From: Chthoniobacterales bacterium
GTDB lineage: Bacteria; Verrucomicrobiota; Verrucomicrobiia; Chthoniobacterales; UBA10450
NCBI GenBank assembly: GCA_025980625.1
Contig: JAICXG010000061.1
Coordinates: 1 to 12,695 of the forward strand
DNA length: 12,695 bases
Reading direction: 5' to 3'
Made by a program: the position numbers and the translations under genes. Positions 1 to 7,590 of this stretch are shown here, piece after piece. The notes beneath the pieces were generated by a model. It was given only the letters and a program-made list of their open reading frames with translations, had not been told where the DNA came from and did not search any database. How positions within the stretch are numbered: position 1 is the stretch's first letter; the number at the start of each line of letters is the position of its first letter.

Positions 1-795
1 GGTTTGGGCAACGACTTTTGGCATGGCAACGAGACTTACTTTAGCGCTTCGTCCGGCTGGCGGCCGACTCGCTTCTTCGATGTGGTCTCGCCCTTCTCTC
101 CCACCTTTGTTCCGGGTCATCCTTCTGACCCATTCAAGTCACTCGACTTTGAGTTAGGTGTGCACGGCGCGCCGCAGGCGATCCCAGGGCTCTGGTACGA
201 TGTCGGCTTGTTCTGGATGGAATTTACTAACCGCACCGAGACCGTCTTCCTGAACCCAGGGATCAATAACGACACCATCCTGATTAACAGCGGCAGTACG
301 AGGCACCGTGGCTTTGAAGGGGAAGTCGCTTACGATATTTTCAAGCTATTCGACTCGGCGAATTTTGGCGGTAACCACCTCACGGTTTCCGGCAACCTGC
401 AATGGCTCGATGCTGAGTTTACCGAGAGCGAGATCCCGAACCAGGTTGGGAAGGAACCGGCTTTTGCGCCGGAATGGGTCGTGAAAGCGGCGCTCACCTT
501 CGGCAAGGATCAGTGTTATAACTTTCGCCTGAGCGCGACTTCAGTTTCGTCGCAGTTCTTCCAGGATTCCAACCTGCCCGCGACGGCGGCTGACGGGACG
601 GTGCTGGTGCCGGCAAAAATCCCGGCTTACTTCACGATTGATTTCGCGGCCGAATACTATTTTGCCAAACACTGCCGCTTGCTCGCCGGGGTTTCCAATC
701 TGACGGATGAGAAGTATTACTCGCGTGTCTTCGGCAGCCGGATCGAACCGGCCCCGCGGCTGAACGGCTACGCCGGCGTGTCGATCGGGTTCTAG
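1..795 (+). CDS. TonB-dependent receptor, C-terminal part (5' end outside window)
   Basis: The reading frame is open from base 1 to the TAG at 793-795, so this is the last 264 codons of a longer gene. The TTG at base 4 is only the first possible start in the window, not a real one. The sequence looks like the C-terminal beta-barrel of a TonB-dependent outer-membrane receptor: alternating aromatic and polar strands, a stretch NSGSTRHRGFEGEV as in FecA-type siderophore or ferric citrate receptors, and a typical ending with VSNLTDEKYYSR followed by a last strand finishing in phenylalanine (the BAM insertion signal). Such receptors take up iron chelates, cobalamin or glycans using TonB energy. 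The ligand cannot be told, because the plug domain and TonB box are missing. Next to it lies a convergent pdxH, with a hairpin between the two. Confidence 0.9.
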   Translation, partial: GLGNDFWHGNETYFSASSGWRPTRFFDVVSPFSPTFVPGHPSDPFKSLDFELGVHGAPQAIPGLWYDVGLFWMEFTNRTETVFLNPGINNDTILINSGSTRHRGFEGEVAYDIFKLFDSANFGGNHLTVSGNLQWLDAEFTESEIPNQVGKEPAFAPEWVVKAALTFGKDQCYNFRLSATSVSSQFFQDSNLPATAADGTVLVPAKIPAYFTIDFAAEYYFAKHCRLLAGVSNLTDEKYYSRVFGSRIEPAPRLNGYAGVSIGF

Positions 796-806
796 TGAGT
801 TGTAAT

Positions 807-835
807 CCCGGCGTTCGTCGTAAGGCGACGCCGGG
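807..835. terminator. Hairpin between convergent genes, possible bidirectional terminator
   Basis: A perfect 8-bp inverted repeat, CCCGGCGT (807-814) and ACGCCGGG (828-835), encloses a 13-base loop. It sits between the stop of the TonB receptor and the stop of pdxH, which face each other. Neither side has a good T-run, so it may be a weak or Rho-assisted terminator, or an intergenic palindromic repeat rather than a classic intrinsic terminator. Confidence 0.4.
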
Positions 836-863
836 AGATCCCGTGCCGGGTTTGCCTAACGAG

Positions 864-1514
864 TCAAGGCGCGAGCCGCTCGAGCAACCAGGAGCCATCC
901 TTCTGCCGGGTGTAGCGAAAACGATCGTGCAAACGGTTGGCGCGGCCCTGCCAGAACTCGATCTCCACCGGGGTGATGCGGTAACCGCCCCAATGCGGCG
1001 GCAAGTCGATCATATCCATGGCTGCGAATCGCTGCGTCATTTCTGCCATCCGCGCGTCCAGGATTCTGCGAGCATCAATGACCTCGCTCTGGTGCGAGAC
1101 CCAGGCTCCAATCTGGCTTCCGCGTGGCCGTGAGTGGAAGTAAATCTCGGATTCCTCGCGTGAAGTTCTTTCGACTCGGCCAGTGGCGCGAACCTGTCGC
1201 TCCAACGGCTGCCAGTAGACCGCGAAAGAAGCTTGCGGGTTCGCCTCCAGCTCACGCCCTTTGTTACTCAGATAGTTCGTGAAAAAAACAAATCCGCGCG
1301 GGTCCACATTTTTCAGCAGAACGACGCGGGCGGATGGTTTTCCATCGCAGGTCGCGGTCGCAAGCACGATCGCGTTCGCGTCCGGCAGGCCGGAATTCAC
1401 CGCGGTGGAAAACCAGGTCGCGAATTGCTCGAGCGGGTCGGGATGCATCTCGGCTCGGCGCAAACCCTTGGTTTCGTATTCGCGTCGGAGACCGGCGAGA
1501 TCGATTTCATCCAT
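864..1514 (-). CDS. pdxH: Pyridoxamine/pyridoxine 5'-phosphate oxidase
   Basis: PdxH oxidises pyridoxamine or pyridoxine 5'-phosphate to pyridoxal 5'-phosphate with FMN and oxygen, the last step of vitamin B6 synthesis and salvage. The 216-residue product has the usual family length. FMN-site motifs are visible in order: RVVLLK (63-68), FFTN (77-80), SNKG (83-86) and QVRATG (107-112). The C-terminal family signature IEFWQGRANRLHDR is at 185-198. The ATG at 1514 was chosen; a TTG one codon upstream (1517) is the alternative. No clear Shine-Dalgarno sequence is seen. The gene is transcribed away from the MBL-fold gene across an 82-base gap, and its stop is followed after two bases by a TCGTTAGG-family motif. 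It appears intact and monocistronic. Confidence 0.95.
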   Translation of the reverse strand: MDEIDLAGLRREYETKGLRRAEMHPDPLEQFATWFSTAVNSGLPDANAIVLATATCDGKPSARVVLLKNVDPRGFVFFTNYLSNKGRELEANPQASFAVYWQPLERQVRATGRVERTSREESEIYFHSRPRGSQIGAWVSHQSEVIDARRILDARMAEMTQRFAAMDMIDLPPHWGGYRITPVEIEFWQGRANRLHDRFRYTRQKDGSWLLERLAP

Positions 1515-1599
1515 CAATCAAAATCGTATCCGAAATCGAAGCGCTGTCGAAATCGCTTTCTGTTTGTGCTCGCGCTGCGGATTGGCTACGTAATCGGAA

Positions 1600-2451
1600 A
1601 TGTTTAGCCTGACGATGCTCGGGAGCGGGAGCGCGGGGAACAGCGCCCTGGTCGCAACCGAACATTGCCGGCTGCTCGTCGATGGCGGCTTGAGCGCGCG
1701 CCAACTCATGTTGCGGCTCGCGCTCTGCGGGATCACCCCTAACGAACTCGACGGCGTTTTTCTCACCCACGAGCATGGCGATCACGTCTGCGGACTGGAG
1801 GTGTTTTGCCGCAAATTCGAGGTGCCGATTTATTGCAACGCGCTCACGGCCGAGGCAGTCCGGTTCTGTTCGTTAGGGGAACATCGCAACTGGCGCATCT
1901 TTCGTACCGGCTCGAGTTTTTCCATCTGCGATATCATGGTCGAAACGTTTCCGGTGCCGCACGATGCAGTTGAGCCGGTCGGTTACACGTTTCATGTCGG
2001 GAAGAGCGCGCTTGGCTTCGTCACCGATCTCGGACATGCCACCCGCCTAACGATTGAACGCCTGCGCGAGGTGCAGACCCTCGTGATCGAAACCAATCAC
2101 GACGAAAAGATGTTGCAGAACGATCCGCATCGGCCCTGGCCGGTGAAGCAGCGCATCCAGTCGCGGCACGGCCACCTCTCGAACGGCGCCGCCGCCGCGG
2201 TCGTGGCGCAATTGCTCTCGGGCAAACTCGCGCGGGTCGTGCTCGGGCACCTGAGCCGCGATTGCAATTCGCCCGACCTCGCGTCGCAGACAGTCCGCGC
2301 GGAATTGGAGAAAAACGGACGGCGCGAGATCGAGATTTTCTGCGCCGAACAGAGCGAGATCAGCCCGCGATTTGCGATCGGCGCGACGAAGAGCGGGGCG
2401 TTTCAGCCGACGTTCGAGGATCTGCTTTTCGAGATGGCGGAAATTCGTTAG
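1600..2451 (+). CDS. YycJ/WalJ-like metallo-beta-lactamase-fold hydrolase
   Basis: This 283-residue protein belongs to the MBL-fold metal-dependent hydrolases. It opens with LGSGSAGNS (8-15 region), typical of the YycJ/WalJ subgroup. The metal-binding motif HEHGDH is at 57-62, with further likely ligands H121 (PHDA), D143 (VTDLGH), H168 (TNHDE) and H217 (LGHLS). HGHLSNG at 190-196 is also subgroup-typical. YycJ proteins are cytoplasmic and proposed to be DNA exonucleases linked to cell-wall or DNA repair phenotypes; that role is from family knowledge, not shown here. The ATG at 1600 gives the family-typical N-terminus; only a weak CGGA precedes it. The gene holds four TCGTTAGG-type sites, one forming its own stop codon (CGT-TAG-G). 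Its stop lies 9 bases from that of the convergent VOC gene. Confidence 0.88.
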   Translation: MFSLTMLGSGSAGNSALVATEHCRLLVDGGLSARQLMLRLALCGITPNELDGVFLTHEHGDHVCGLEVFCRKFEVPIYCNALTAEAVRFCSLGEHRNWRIFRTGSSFSICDIMVETFPVPHDAVEPVGYTFHVGKSALGFVTDLGHATRLTIERLREVQTLVIETNHDEKMLQNDPHRPWPVKQRIQSRHGHLSNGAAAAVVAQLLSGKLARVVLGHLSRDCNSPDLASQTVRAELEKNGRREIEIFCAEQSEISPRFAIGATKSGAFQPTFEDLLFEMAEIR

Positions 2452-2460
2452 GCGGACGGA

Positions 2461-2835
2461 TCAACTTTCCTCGCCGATGACGAGATGGATGACGCCGGCG
2501 GGATCGGAAATCCAAAAGCCGTCGAAATCCTCCCGGAGTTGCTCGACCTCGTCGCGGCGGGCGATGCCATGCGCCTTGAGATAGGCGGCGGCGCTCTCGG
2601 TGTCGTTCGTTTCCAGCTCGAGCCAAATGTCGGGATGACTCAGGTTTGGGACGCGATCGATCCAGAGCCGGACGGGTCCGAATTGAAAAATGCAGCCTTC
2701 CGGTTCCTCCTCGATGAGCGGGAGGCCGAGGGTGTCGCGATAAAACGCGATCGTCTGCTCGTAGGTGTGGTAGGGACACTTGATCGCGATGTTTGCTCCG
2801 CCCGAGAAATGCGGGCTGTTGACGTTGGCGACCAT
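2461..2835 (-). CDS. VOC (glyoxalase/bleomycin resistance) family protein
   Basis: This is a 124-residue single-domain VOC protein. It shows a beta-alpha-beta start with FYRDTLGLPL (31-40), a second beta-rich module around LWIDRV (57-62), IWLELET (70-76), and a C-terminal DPAGVIHLVI (111-120). The VOC fold covers glyoxalases, dioxygenases, epimerases and drug-binding proteins. The first-strand position that often holds a metal-binding His is occupied by I/K (ANIAIK), and the last-strand acidic ligand is not evident, so metal catalysis is doubtful. The ATG at 2835 was chosen; the frame is open to 2877, but that would overlap fumC. A 19-base gap after fumC, filled by a TCGTTAGG motif, suggests it is the last gene of the methyltransferase-fumC transcript. 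The substrate is unknown. Confidence 0.8.
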   Translation of the reverse strand: MVANVNSPHFSGGANIAIKCPYHTYEQTIAFYRDTLGLPLIEEEPEGCIFQFGPVRLWIDRVPNLSHPDIWLELETNDTESAAAYLKAHGIARRDEVEQLREDFDGFWISDPAGVIHLVIGEES

Positions 2836-2854
2836 GCTGATGGAACTCGTTAGG

Positions 2855-4273
2855 CTAACCGCCGGCCGAACCTTCACCGCCCGGCTCTGTCATCGCCACC
2901 GGGTCGAGGGCGGCGTTTAGTTCCGCTTCCGGCAACACTTTTTGCTCGAGGCAAATCTGGCGCACGGTCTTCCCGGTGCGGGCGCTTTCCTTGGCGATCT
3001 CCGCAGCGCGATCGTAACCGATCTTCGGAGCGAGACTGGTCACCATCGCCATCGAAAGTTCGATCAGTTCCTTGCAGCGCTCCCGGTTTGCGACGATCCC
3101 GCTGACACACTTTTGCGCGAGGTTATCGGCGGCGTTGCTGAGAATGCGGATGCTTTCGAGCAGGTTGTGCGCGATCACCGGCATCATGACGTTGAGGTCG
3201 AGATTTCCGTTTGCTGCCGCCCAGGTGATGGTCGTGTCTGTCCCGATGACCTGACTGCAAACCATCATCATCGATTCGCAGATCACCGGGTTGACTTTGC
3301 CCGGCATGATCGAGCTGCCCGGCTGGGTGGCGGGCAATTGGATTTCACCGATTCCGCAGCGCGGGCCGCTGCCGAGCAGGCGGATGTCGTTGGCGATTTT
3401 GAAAAGGCTGACCGCGATCGTTTTCAGTTGGCCGCTGACCTCGACGACGGCGTCCTTGGCGCCTTGCGCTTCGAAATGATCCTGCGCTTCGCGAAACGCA
3501 ATCCCGGTCCGCTGCTCGAGGTGGCGCATCACTTTTTCGGGAAATTTCAGATGCCGGTTTAGTCCGGTCCCGACGGCCGTGCCGCCGAGTGCCAGCTCCT
3601 TGAGCGCCTCGATTCCATCCTGAGCGCGCCGCTTTCCAAAACGCACCTGCTGAGCGTAACCGCCGAATTCCTGGCCGAGCCGGACTGGCGTCGCATCCAT
3701 CAAATGGGTACGGCCGATCTTGATCACGTCGTGAAATTCCTCCGCTTTGGCAGCGAGGGCGGCGGCTAACTTTTCGAGAGCGGGGATCAGGCAATGCTTG
3801 AGCTGTTCGGCGGCACTGATGTGGATGGCGGAGGGAATGACGTCGTTGCTCGACTGGCCCATGTTGACGTGGTCGTTAGGGTGAACCGGCTCACGGGAGC
3901 CGATTGGTTTGCCGTTGAGCTGGCAACAGCGATTCGAGATGACTTCGTTCGCATTCGTGTTCGTGCTCGTGCCGGAGCCGGTCTGGAAAATGTCGAGCGG
4001 GAAATGCTCGTCGAGTTTGCCTTCGGCGACTTCCTCCGCCGCCTGGACGATAAGGGCGCTATTTTCGGCATCGAGCAAGCCCAGATCATGATTGGCCTGG
4101 GCGGCGGCCCATTTAATCAAACCGATCGCGCGAATGAATGGGCGGGTAAAGCGCCAGCCGCTGATCGGAAAATTGAGCACCGCGCGCTCGGTGGAAGCAC
4201 CCCAGAGCGCCCATTCGGGCACGGCCATCTCGCCCATCGAATCTTTCTCGATCCGGGTGCGGCAGGCGGTCAT
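2855..4273 (-). CDS. fumC: Class II fumarate hydratase
   Basis: FumC reversibly hydrates fumarate to L-malate in the TCA cycle as a cytosolic homotetramer. The 472-residue product matches the family length. It starts with an EKDSMG segment (10-14) as in FumC proteins and carries HPNDHVN (131-137), SSND (141-144), GRTHLMDATPV (187-197, catalytic His region), GTAVGTGLN (231-239) and the superfamily signature GSSIMPGKVN (319-328). These point to fumarase rather than argininosuccinate or adenylosuccinate lyase; aspartase is the closest alternative. Its ATG overlaps the upstream methyltransferase stop by 4 bases (ATGA), suggesting translational coupling. A CCTAACGA motif lies in the HPND codons, and another begins right after the TAG stop. 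Confidence 0.96.
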   Translation of the reverse strand: MTACRTRIEKDSMGEMAVPEWALWGASTERAVLNFPISGWRFTRPFIRAIGLIKWAAAQANHDLGLLDAENSALIVQAAEEVAEGKLDEHFPLDIFQTGSGTSTNTNANEVISNRCCQLNGKPIGSREPVHPNDHVNMGQSSNDVIPSAIHISAAEQLKHCLIPALEKLAAALAAKAEEFHDVIKIGRTHLMDATPVRLGQEFGGYAQQVRFGKRRAQDGIEALKELALGGTAVGTGLNRHLKFPEKVMRHLEQRTGIAFREAQDHFEAQGAKDAVVEVSGQLKTIAVSLFKIANDIRLLGSGPRCGIGEIQLPATQPGSSIMPGKVNPVICESMMMVCSQVIGTDTTITWAAANGNLDLNVMMPVIAHNLLESIRILSNAADNLAQKCVSGIVANRERCKELIELSMAMVTSLAPKIGYDRAAEIAKESARTGKTVRQICLEQKVLPEAELNAALDPVAMTEPGGEGSAGG

Positions 4274-4893
4274 GCGCGGCGGGAGAGAGAAATTTTACGC
4301 GTCGCAGCGGCGGCGGGGCGGACGTGGCCATTCCGCGTCTGAGCTTTGTGGAAAACAGTGATGAACATCGGCGGGATGTTCTGCAGGCAATACTCCGATT
4401 CGGCGCGATCGAAGAAGGTGGCGTGTTGCCGCAGCTCATTGGTCACCTGGTAAATGATGAAGGCGCCGCCGGGTTTCAGGATGTCGTAGGTATCCTGGAG
4501 CAGGGCACGTTTTTTCCTGATCTCGAGGATGCTGAACGGGATGCCGGAAAGAATGTAATCGCATTGCGCGATGCCACGACGGCACAGTTCCTCGGCGAGC
4601 GTGGCGGCGTCGCGATTGATAACGTGAACACGCCGATCATCGGCAAACTGCCGCTCGAGATCGCGCGAGAAAGCACGATCCAGTTCAAAAAGAAACAGCT
4701 GCGAATCGCCGCTCATGCGGCCGGCGAGCTCGCGCGAATGTACACCCTCACCCGGGCCGTATTCGGCAATGACGCGCGGCTCGCCGAAATCCATCTTGCT
4801 CGCGACGCGCTCGACGAGTGCTTTTGAGCTGGGAACAATCGAGGCGATCTGAAACGGCTTTTGCAAAAACCGTTTGAAAAAGAGGGCGCTCAT
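4270..4893 (-). CDS. PmtA-like SAM-dependent methyltransferase
   Basis: This 207-residue class I methyltransferase resembles the phospholipid N-methyltransferase group (COG3963 type). It begins with FFKRFLQKPF and SIVPSS (18-23), the usual start of that group, then SAM motif I as AEYGPGEG (43-50), an acidic motif II at FELD (69-72), and SGIPF (116-120) where the group has its SGLP-like motif. KPGGAFIIYQ (140-149) is the usual post-motif. Members methylate phosphatidylethanolamine; relatives act on rRNA adenine, so the substrate is inferred. The ATG at 4893 was chosen because homology begins there; the frame is open to 5064, but that extension is Cys/Arg-rich and unconvincing. It is the first gene of a minus-strand unit and overlaps fumC by ATGA. 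Confidence 0.75.
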   Translation of the reverse strand: MSALFFKRFLQKPFQIASIVPSSKALVERVASKMDFGEPRVIAEYGPGEGVHSRELAGRMSGDSQLFLFELDRAFSRDLERQFADDRRVHVINRDAATLAEELCRRGIAQCDYILSGIPFSILEIRKKRALLQDTYDILKPGGAFIIYQVTNELRQHATFFDRAESEYCLQNIPPMFITVFHKAQTRNGHVRPAAAATRKISLSRRA

Positions 4894-5074
4894 AAAGTTG
4901 CGAATAGTCCACCCCGGCTCACACCTTGTCCAGCAACGATCGTCGCGGTTGGTGCGGCAGGTCGACATGAGATAATCGGGCTGGGTTCCGGAACGGGATG
5001 CAAGTTTCCGCATCGCTTCGTCGCAAACCTGCGGGGCGGGCAAAAGTTTACGGCGCGGGTACAAAACAAGAGGA

Positions 5075-5100
5075 TTGACATGCTTTCTGAAATTTATGAT
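5075..5100 (+). promoter_or_regulatory. Possible sigma70-type promoter upstream of the HTH-receiver gene
   Basis: A perfect TTGACA (5075-5080) is followed by TATGAT (5095-5100). The spacer is 14 bases, shorter than the preferred 17, which lowers confidence. It lies in the 266-base region (4894-5159) between divergent genes, about 60 bases before the ATG at 5160. No convincing minus-strand promoter for the methyltransferase-fumC unit was found, and the region shows nothing else recognisable. Confidence 0.3.
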
Positions 5101-5159
5101 TCTCGATGGTTAGGCAATAAAGTGTTGCGTTTGCCGACCGAATTTTGCTGACTGTACCC

Positions 5160-5711
5160 ATGCACAATTTACTGACGGTTAAGGAGACCGCGAAATACCT
5201 GCGGATCCCTTTACCCACCGTGTATTATCTTGTGCAACGAGGCCAATTGCCCGCGATTCAGATTGGCGGGCGCTGGCGAATCAAAAAAGATTCACTTGAT
5301 CGAGATATCCTGAAGGAGGATCGCCCGGGTCAGCCGACCGTACTGGTGGTCGATGATGACACCAGTCTGCAAAACCTCTTCAGGGTTTTTCTGAAGAAGA
5401 TCGGGTTTAGCCGCGTCGTCGTGGGGACGGTGAAAGAAGCAATCAGCGCGCTGGAGAAACAGCGATTCGATCTTCTTTTTCTCGACTTGAAGTTACCTGA
5501 CGGTCCCGCGGACGATGTGTATGACGTGGCGAAGGAGATCGATCCGCAACTCGCTGTGGTCGTGATTACCGGTTATCCCGACAGCGAGATGCTCAACCGG
5601 ATCCTGGCGCGTGGGCCGGTGACGGTGTTAAAGAAGCCGCTCAAGGTTGAACAACTTAAACAAGCGGTGAGGATCATCGGCCCGAAAGAAGTCGCCCAGG
5701 CCGCGGCCTGA
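5160..5711 (+). CDS. Excisionase-type HTH fused to C-terminal response regulator receiver domain
   Basis: This 183-residue protein has two domains. Residues 1-50 are an excisionase/MerR-like helix-turn-helix (HTH_17 type): LLTVKETAKYL, a helix with PTVYYLVQRGQLP, then the IGGRWRI wing. Residues 60-175 are a receiver domain with acidic residues D65-D67, phospho-acceptor D109 (LFLDLKLPDG), T137 (VITGYPD) and K159 (LKKP), so phosphorylation looks possible. The order is reversed from most response regulators, whose DNA-binding domain follows the receiver. It probably controls transcription in response to an unknown histidine kinase; none is encoded here. The ATG at 5160 was chosen because the HTH begins there; a TTG at 5145 is the alternative. 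No Shine-Dalgarno sequence is visible. Its targets, perhaps neighbouring genes, are unknown. Confidence 0.88.
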   Translation: MHNLLTVKETAKYLRIPLPTVYYLVQRGQLPAIQIGGRWRIKKDSLDRDILKEDRPGQPTVLVVDDDTSLQNLFRVFLKKIGFSRVVVGTVKEAISALEKQRFDLLFLDLKLPDGPADDVYDVAKEIDPQLAVVVITGYPDSEMLNRILARGPVTVLKKPLKVEQLKQAVRIIGPKEVAQAAA

Positions 5712-5747
5712 ACTTGTCCGTTGCGGTGGAATTTGCGCTTCCGCGCG

Positions 5748-5778
5748 GCGCGCCTCTTGCCGCTTGACTCCGGCGCGC
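5748..5778 (+). terminator. GC-rich hairpin after the HTH-receiver gene
   Basis: GCGCGCC (5748-5754) and GGCGCGC (5772-5778) can form a 7-bp all-GC stem with a 17-base loop, 37 bases past the HTH-receiver stop. It is followed by a mildly T-rich stretch (GATTTGTCTCTT), not a clean T-run. It could end the upstream transcript before the tRNA. A TTGACT at 5764-5769 in the loop may instead be part of the tRNA promoter, but no matching -10 box was found. Confidence 0.28.
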
Positions 5779-5815
5779 GATTTGTCTCTTGTCCTCCCGC
5801 CGGCTTTGATAATTG

Positions 5816-5890
<75 letters not shown>

Positions 5891-6001
5891 TGCCCCGGGT
5901 TTCTCCTGTCCCTGGCAGCCGAATGGAATCGGAGCCGAATCTTGCGGGGCGCCGATTGAACCCGGCAGCGAGTCATTTTCGATCTTTAGACAGGAAATCT
6001 C

Positions 6002-6030
6002 TTTACAAATCGGGTATGATCTTTCACTAT
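6002..6030 (+). promoter_or_regulatory. Weak promoter candidate for the halogenase cassette
   Basis: The 172 bases after the tRNA (5891-6062) hold no gene. TTTACA (6002-6007) with a 17-base spacer to CACTAT (6025-6030) would start transcription about 25 bases before the small ORF. A better -10 match, TATGAT (6015-6020), lies in between but lacks a -35 partner at normal spacing. The cassette might instead be read through from the tRNA transcript. Confidence 0.25.
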
Positions 6031-6045
6031 CGCCATACGTGCCGG

Positions 6046-6052
6046 AAGGAGG
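6046..6052 (+). promoter_or_regulatory. Strong ribosome binding site for the 40-codon ORF
   Basis: AAGGAGG is a perfect Shine-Dalgarno core, 10 bases before the ATG at 6063. Most other genes in the window have no comparable site, so it is good evidence that translation starts here rather than at the halogenase ATG, whose own upstream sequence has no such site. Confidence 0.6.
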
Positions 6053-6062
6053 CGGACTTCAG

Positions 6063-6185
6063 ATGAAGCCTTTGCCTTGCGAACCGGATGGGATGCTTTT
6101 GTTACTGGGTAGTGGTTCACAACGTGCTTTGGGATGTCCAATGCGAATGAACCGTGAAGCTGCCCAACGTGAATCTGATTCATGA
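6063..6185 (+). CDS. Small 40-residue ORF coupled to the halogenase gene
   Basis: A 40-codon reading frame begins at the ATG at 6063 behind the AAGGAGG site and ends with TGA at 6183-6185. That stop overlaps the halogenase ATG (6182-6184) in an ATGA junction. The product has two cysteines (C6, C25), a short MLLLL run (11-15) and a hydrophilic, charged C-terminus; no membrane segment, signal peptide or known domain is seen. It may be a small protein made with the halogenase, or a leader whose translation delivers ribosomes to the halogenase start. The frame could also be fortuitous; the strong ribosome binding site and exact junction argue against that. Confidence 0.5.
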   Translation: MKPLPCEPDGMLLLLGSGSQRALGCPMRMNREAAQRESDS

Positions 6186-7558
6186 AAACTGATGTATTAA
6201 TTATCGGAGGCGGACCGGGCGGCTCAGCGGCGGCCCAGTTCCTATTGAAAGAAGGAGTCCAGCCGATCATTGTCGAACAGGAAGAGTTTCCCCGGTTTCA
6301 TATTGGAGAATCCATGACCGGCGAAGCGGGAGCGCTCTTGCGGAGGTTGGGACTAGGCCAGGAGATGGAACGGCGGGCGTATCCGGTCAAGCATGGTGTG
6401 CGGGTATTTGGCAGTAGCAGCTGGTACATTCCGGTATCTCGCCGGGACGAAAATTGGGAACTCCAACTCGGCTCGACCTGGTCCGTGCGACGCAGTGATT
6501 TCGACGCGCTCATGCTTCAGGAGGCAGAACGGCGGGGCGCCAGGATGATCCGCGGAAGCGCCATCAAGCCTTTGCAGGCGGAGGATGGAACGGTGCGCGG
6601 AGCGACAATTCGCAAGCCCGACGGCACCCTGGAGGACATCGAAGCGGAAGTGACCCTTGACTGCTCGGGAATGGCTACCTTCCTCGCTAATCAGCGCGTC
6701 ACTGGTCCCAAATATGTCGGGAGTTACGACAAACAGATCGCGTTCTTTGCCCACGTCAAAGGGGCCATTCGTGATGCAGGAAATGAGGGCGAAACGGCCA
6801 AAGGCAACACTCTGATCTTTTACAAGAAAAAGTATCACTGGGCGTGGTTCATTCCTGTTGACAGCGAAGTGGTGAGTATTGGCCTCGTCGTGCCAACCGC
6901 GGAGTTTACCGCTCACAAGCAATCCTCCGATGAGTTCTTTCGCAGCTACATGCCGACGATTAACCCGGAGTTGGCGCGAAGAACAACCGACATCGAGTAC
7001 GTAGAAGCGGTCCACGTGATCCCAAACTACTCCTTTCAAGTCCGCCGATTTTGCGGCAAAGGTTTCATCTGCATCGGCGATGCACATCGGTTCATCGATC
7101 CGATCTTTTCCTTTGGGCTATCGGCCACTCTGCGTGAGGCTGAGTTCGCCGTGCCTTATGTGCTGGACTATCTTCAAGGGAAGAACCGGGAGAAAGAAAA
7201 TCCTTTTGACGAGTATCAGCGCTTTATCGAAAAGGGAACCGACAACCTCGAAGACATGGTAGATCTCTTTTGGGAGCAGCCTTTTGCCTTCGCCACCTTT
7301 GTCCACCAGCGTTATCGCGGCGAGTTGATTGATGCCTTTGCCGGCCGGGTCTATGAGTGCGAACGCCAGCCGTCGCCAGCGATTCTAACGTTTCGCAAGC
7401 TGCTTAAGCGCGAGCGCGATTACGATCATCCGGATGACTATTCGGTTCCGATCGGCTCTCGCTATCATCCCGAGCGGGCGCCCCTCTGGGAGCCAAATTC
7501 TCCCGTCGGCACAACCGAGGAATGGATCAAAGAGGCGAGCGCGGAGGAAGTTGCCTAA
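6182..7558 (+). CDS. PltA-like flavin-dependent halogenase (predicted, carrier-protein substrate)
   Basis: This 458-residue flavoprotein monooxygenase has the halogenase hallmarks. An FAD-binding GGGPGG is at 9-14, FPRFHIGES at 36-44, the halogenase-specific W-x-W-x-I-P as WAWFIP at 220-225, and the second FAD motif GDAHRFIDPIFSFG at 299-312. K70, in PVKHG, lines up with the essential lysine of PltA/PrnA halogenases as I recall them. The C-terminal FVHQRYRGELIDAFAGRVY (373-391) also resembles PltA. Such enzymes use FADH2, oxygen and halide to make hypohalous acid, which the lysine relays to an electron-rich ring; PltA acts on pyrrole held on a carrier protein. The carrier protein gene 32 bases downstream supports that type. 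A partner flavin reductase is not in the window. A non-halogenating reductase of the same superfamily is the main alternative. Confidence 0.82.
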   Translation: MKTDVLIIGGGPGGSAAAQFLLKEGVQPIIVEQEEFPRFHIGESMTGEAGALLRRLGLGQEMERRAYPVKHGVRVFGSSSWYIPVSRRDENWELQLGSTWSVRRSDFDALMLQEAERRGARMIRGSAIKPLQAEDGTVRGATIRKPDGTLEDIEAEVTLDCSGMATFLANQRVTGPKYVGSYDKQIAFFAHVKGAIRDAGNEGETAKGNTLIFYKKKYHWAWFIPVDSEVVSIGLVVPTAEFTAHKQSSDEFFRSYMPTINPELARRTTDIEYVEAVHVIPNYSFQVRRFCGKGFICIGDAHRFIDPIFSFGLSATLREAEFAVPYVLDYLQGKNREKENPFDEYQRFIEKGTDNLEDMVDLFWEQPFAFATFVHQRYRGELIDAFAGRVYECERQPSPAILTFRKLLKRERDYDHPDDYSVPIGSRYHPERAPLWEPNSPVGTTEEWIKEASAEEVA

Positions 7559-7590
7559 CGAAACAAGATCTCAACCAGCCAAAATCAAAC

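Noticed and set aside
3794..4342. 182-codon plus-strand ORF antisense to fumC
   Set aside because: It is a shadow of fumC and shows no recognisable domain. The same applies to the ORF at 2942-3562.
4894..5064. N-terminal extension of the methyltransferase
   Set aside because: The extra 57 residues are Cys/Arg/Trp-rich and unlike the family, whose homology begins at the ATG at 4893.
5892..5965. Long-range pairing after the tRNA (GCCCCG with CGGGGC, CCGGGTT with AACCCGG)
   Set aside because: The stems are 6-7 bp with loops near 50 bases and no T-run, and match no known riboswitch, so they are probably chance in GC-rich DNA.
5986..6270. 94-codon minus-strand ORF upstream of the halogenase
   Set aside because: It overlaps the halogenase start and the better-supported small ORF, has no ribosome binding site, and its translation is not protein-like.
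6353..7087. 244-codon minus-strand ORF
   Set aside because: It is antisense to the halogenase, which has clear family motifs; the ORF is a shadow of its codon pattern.
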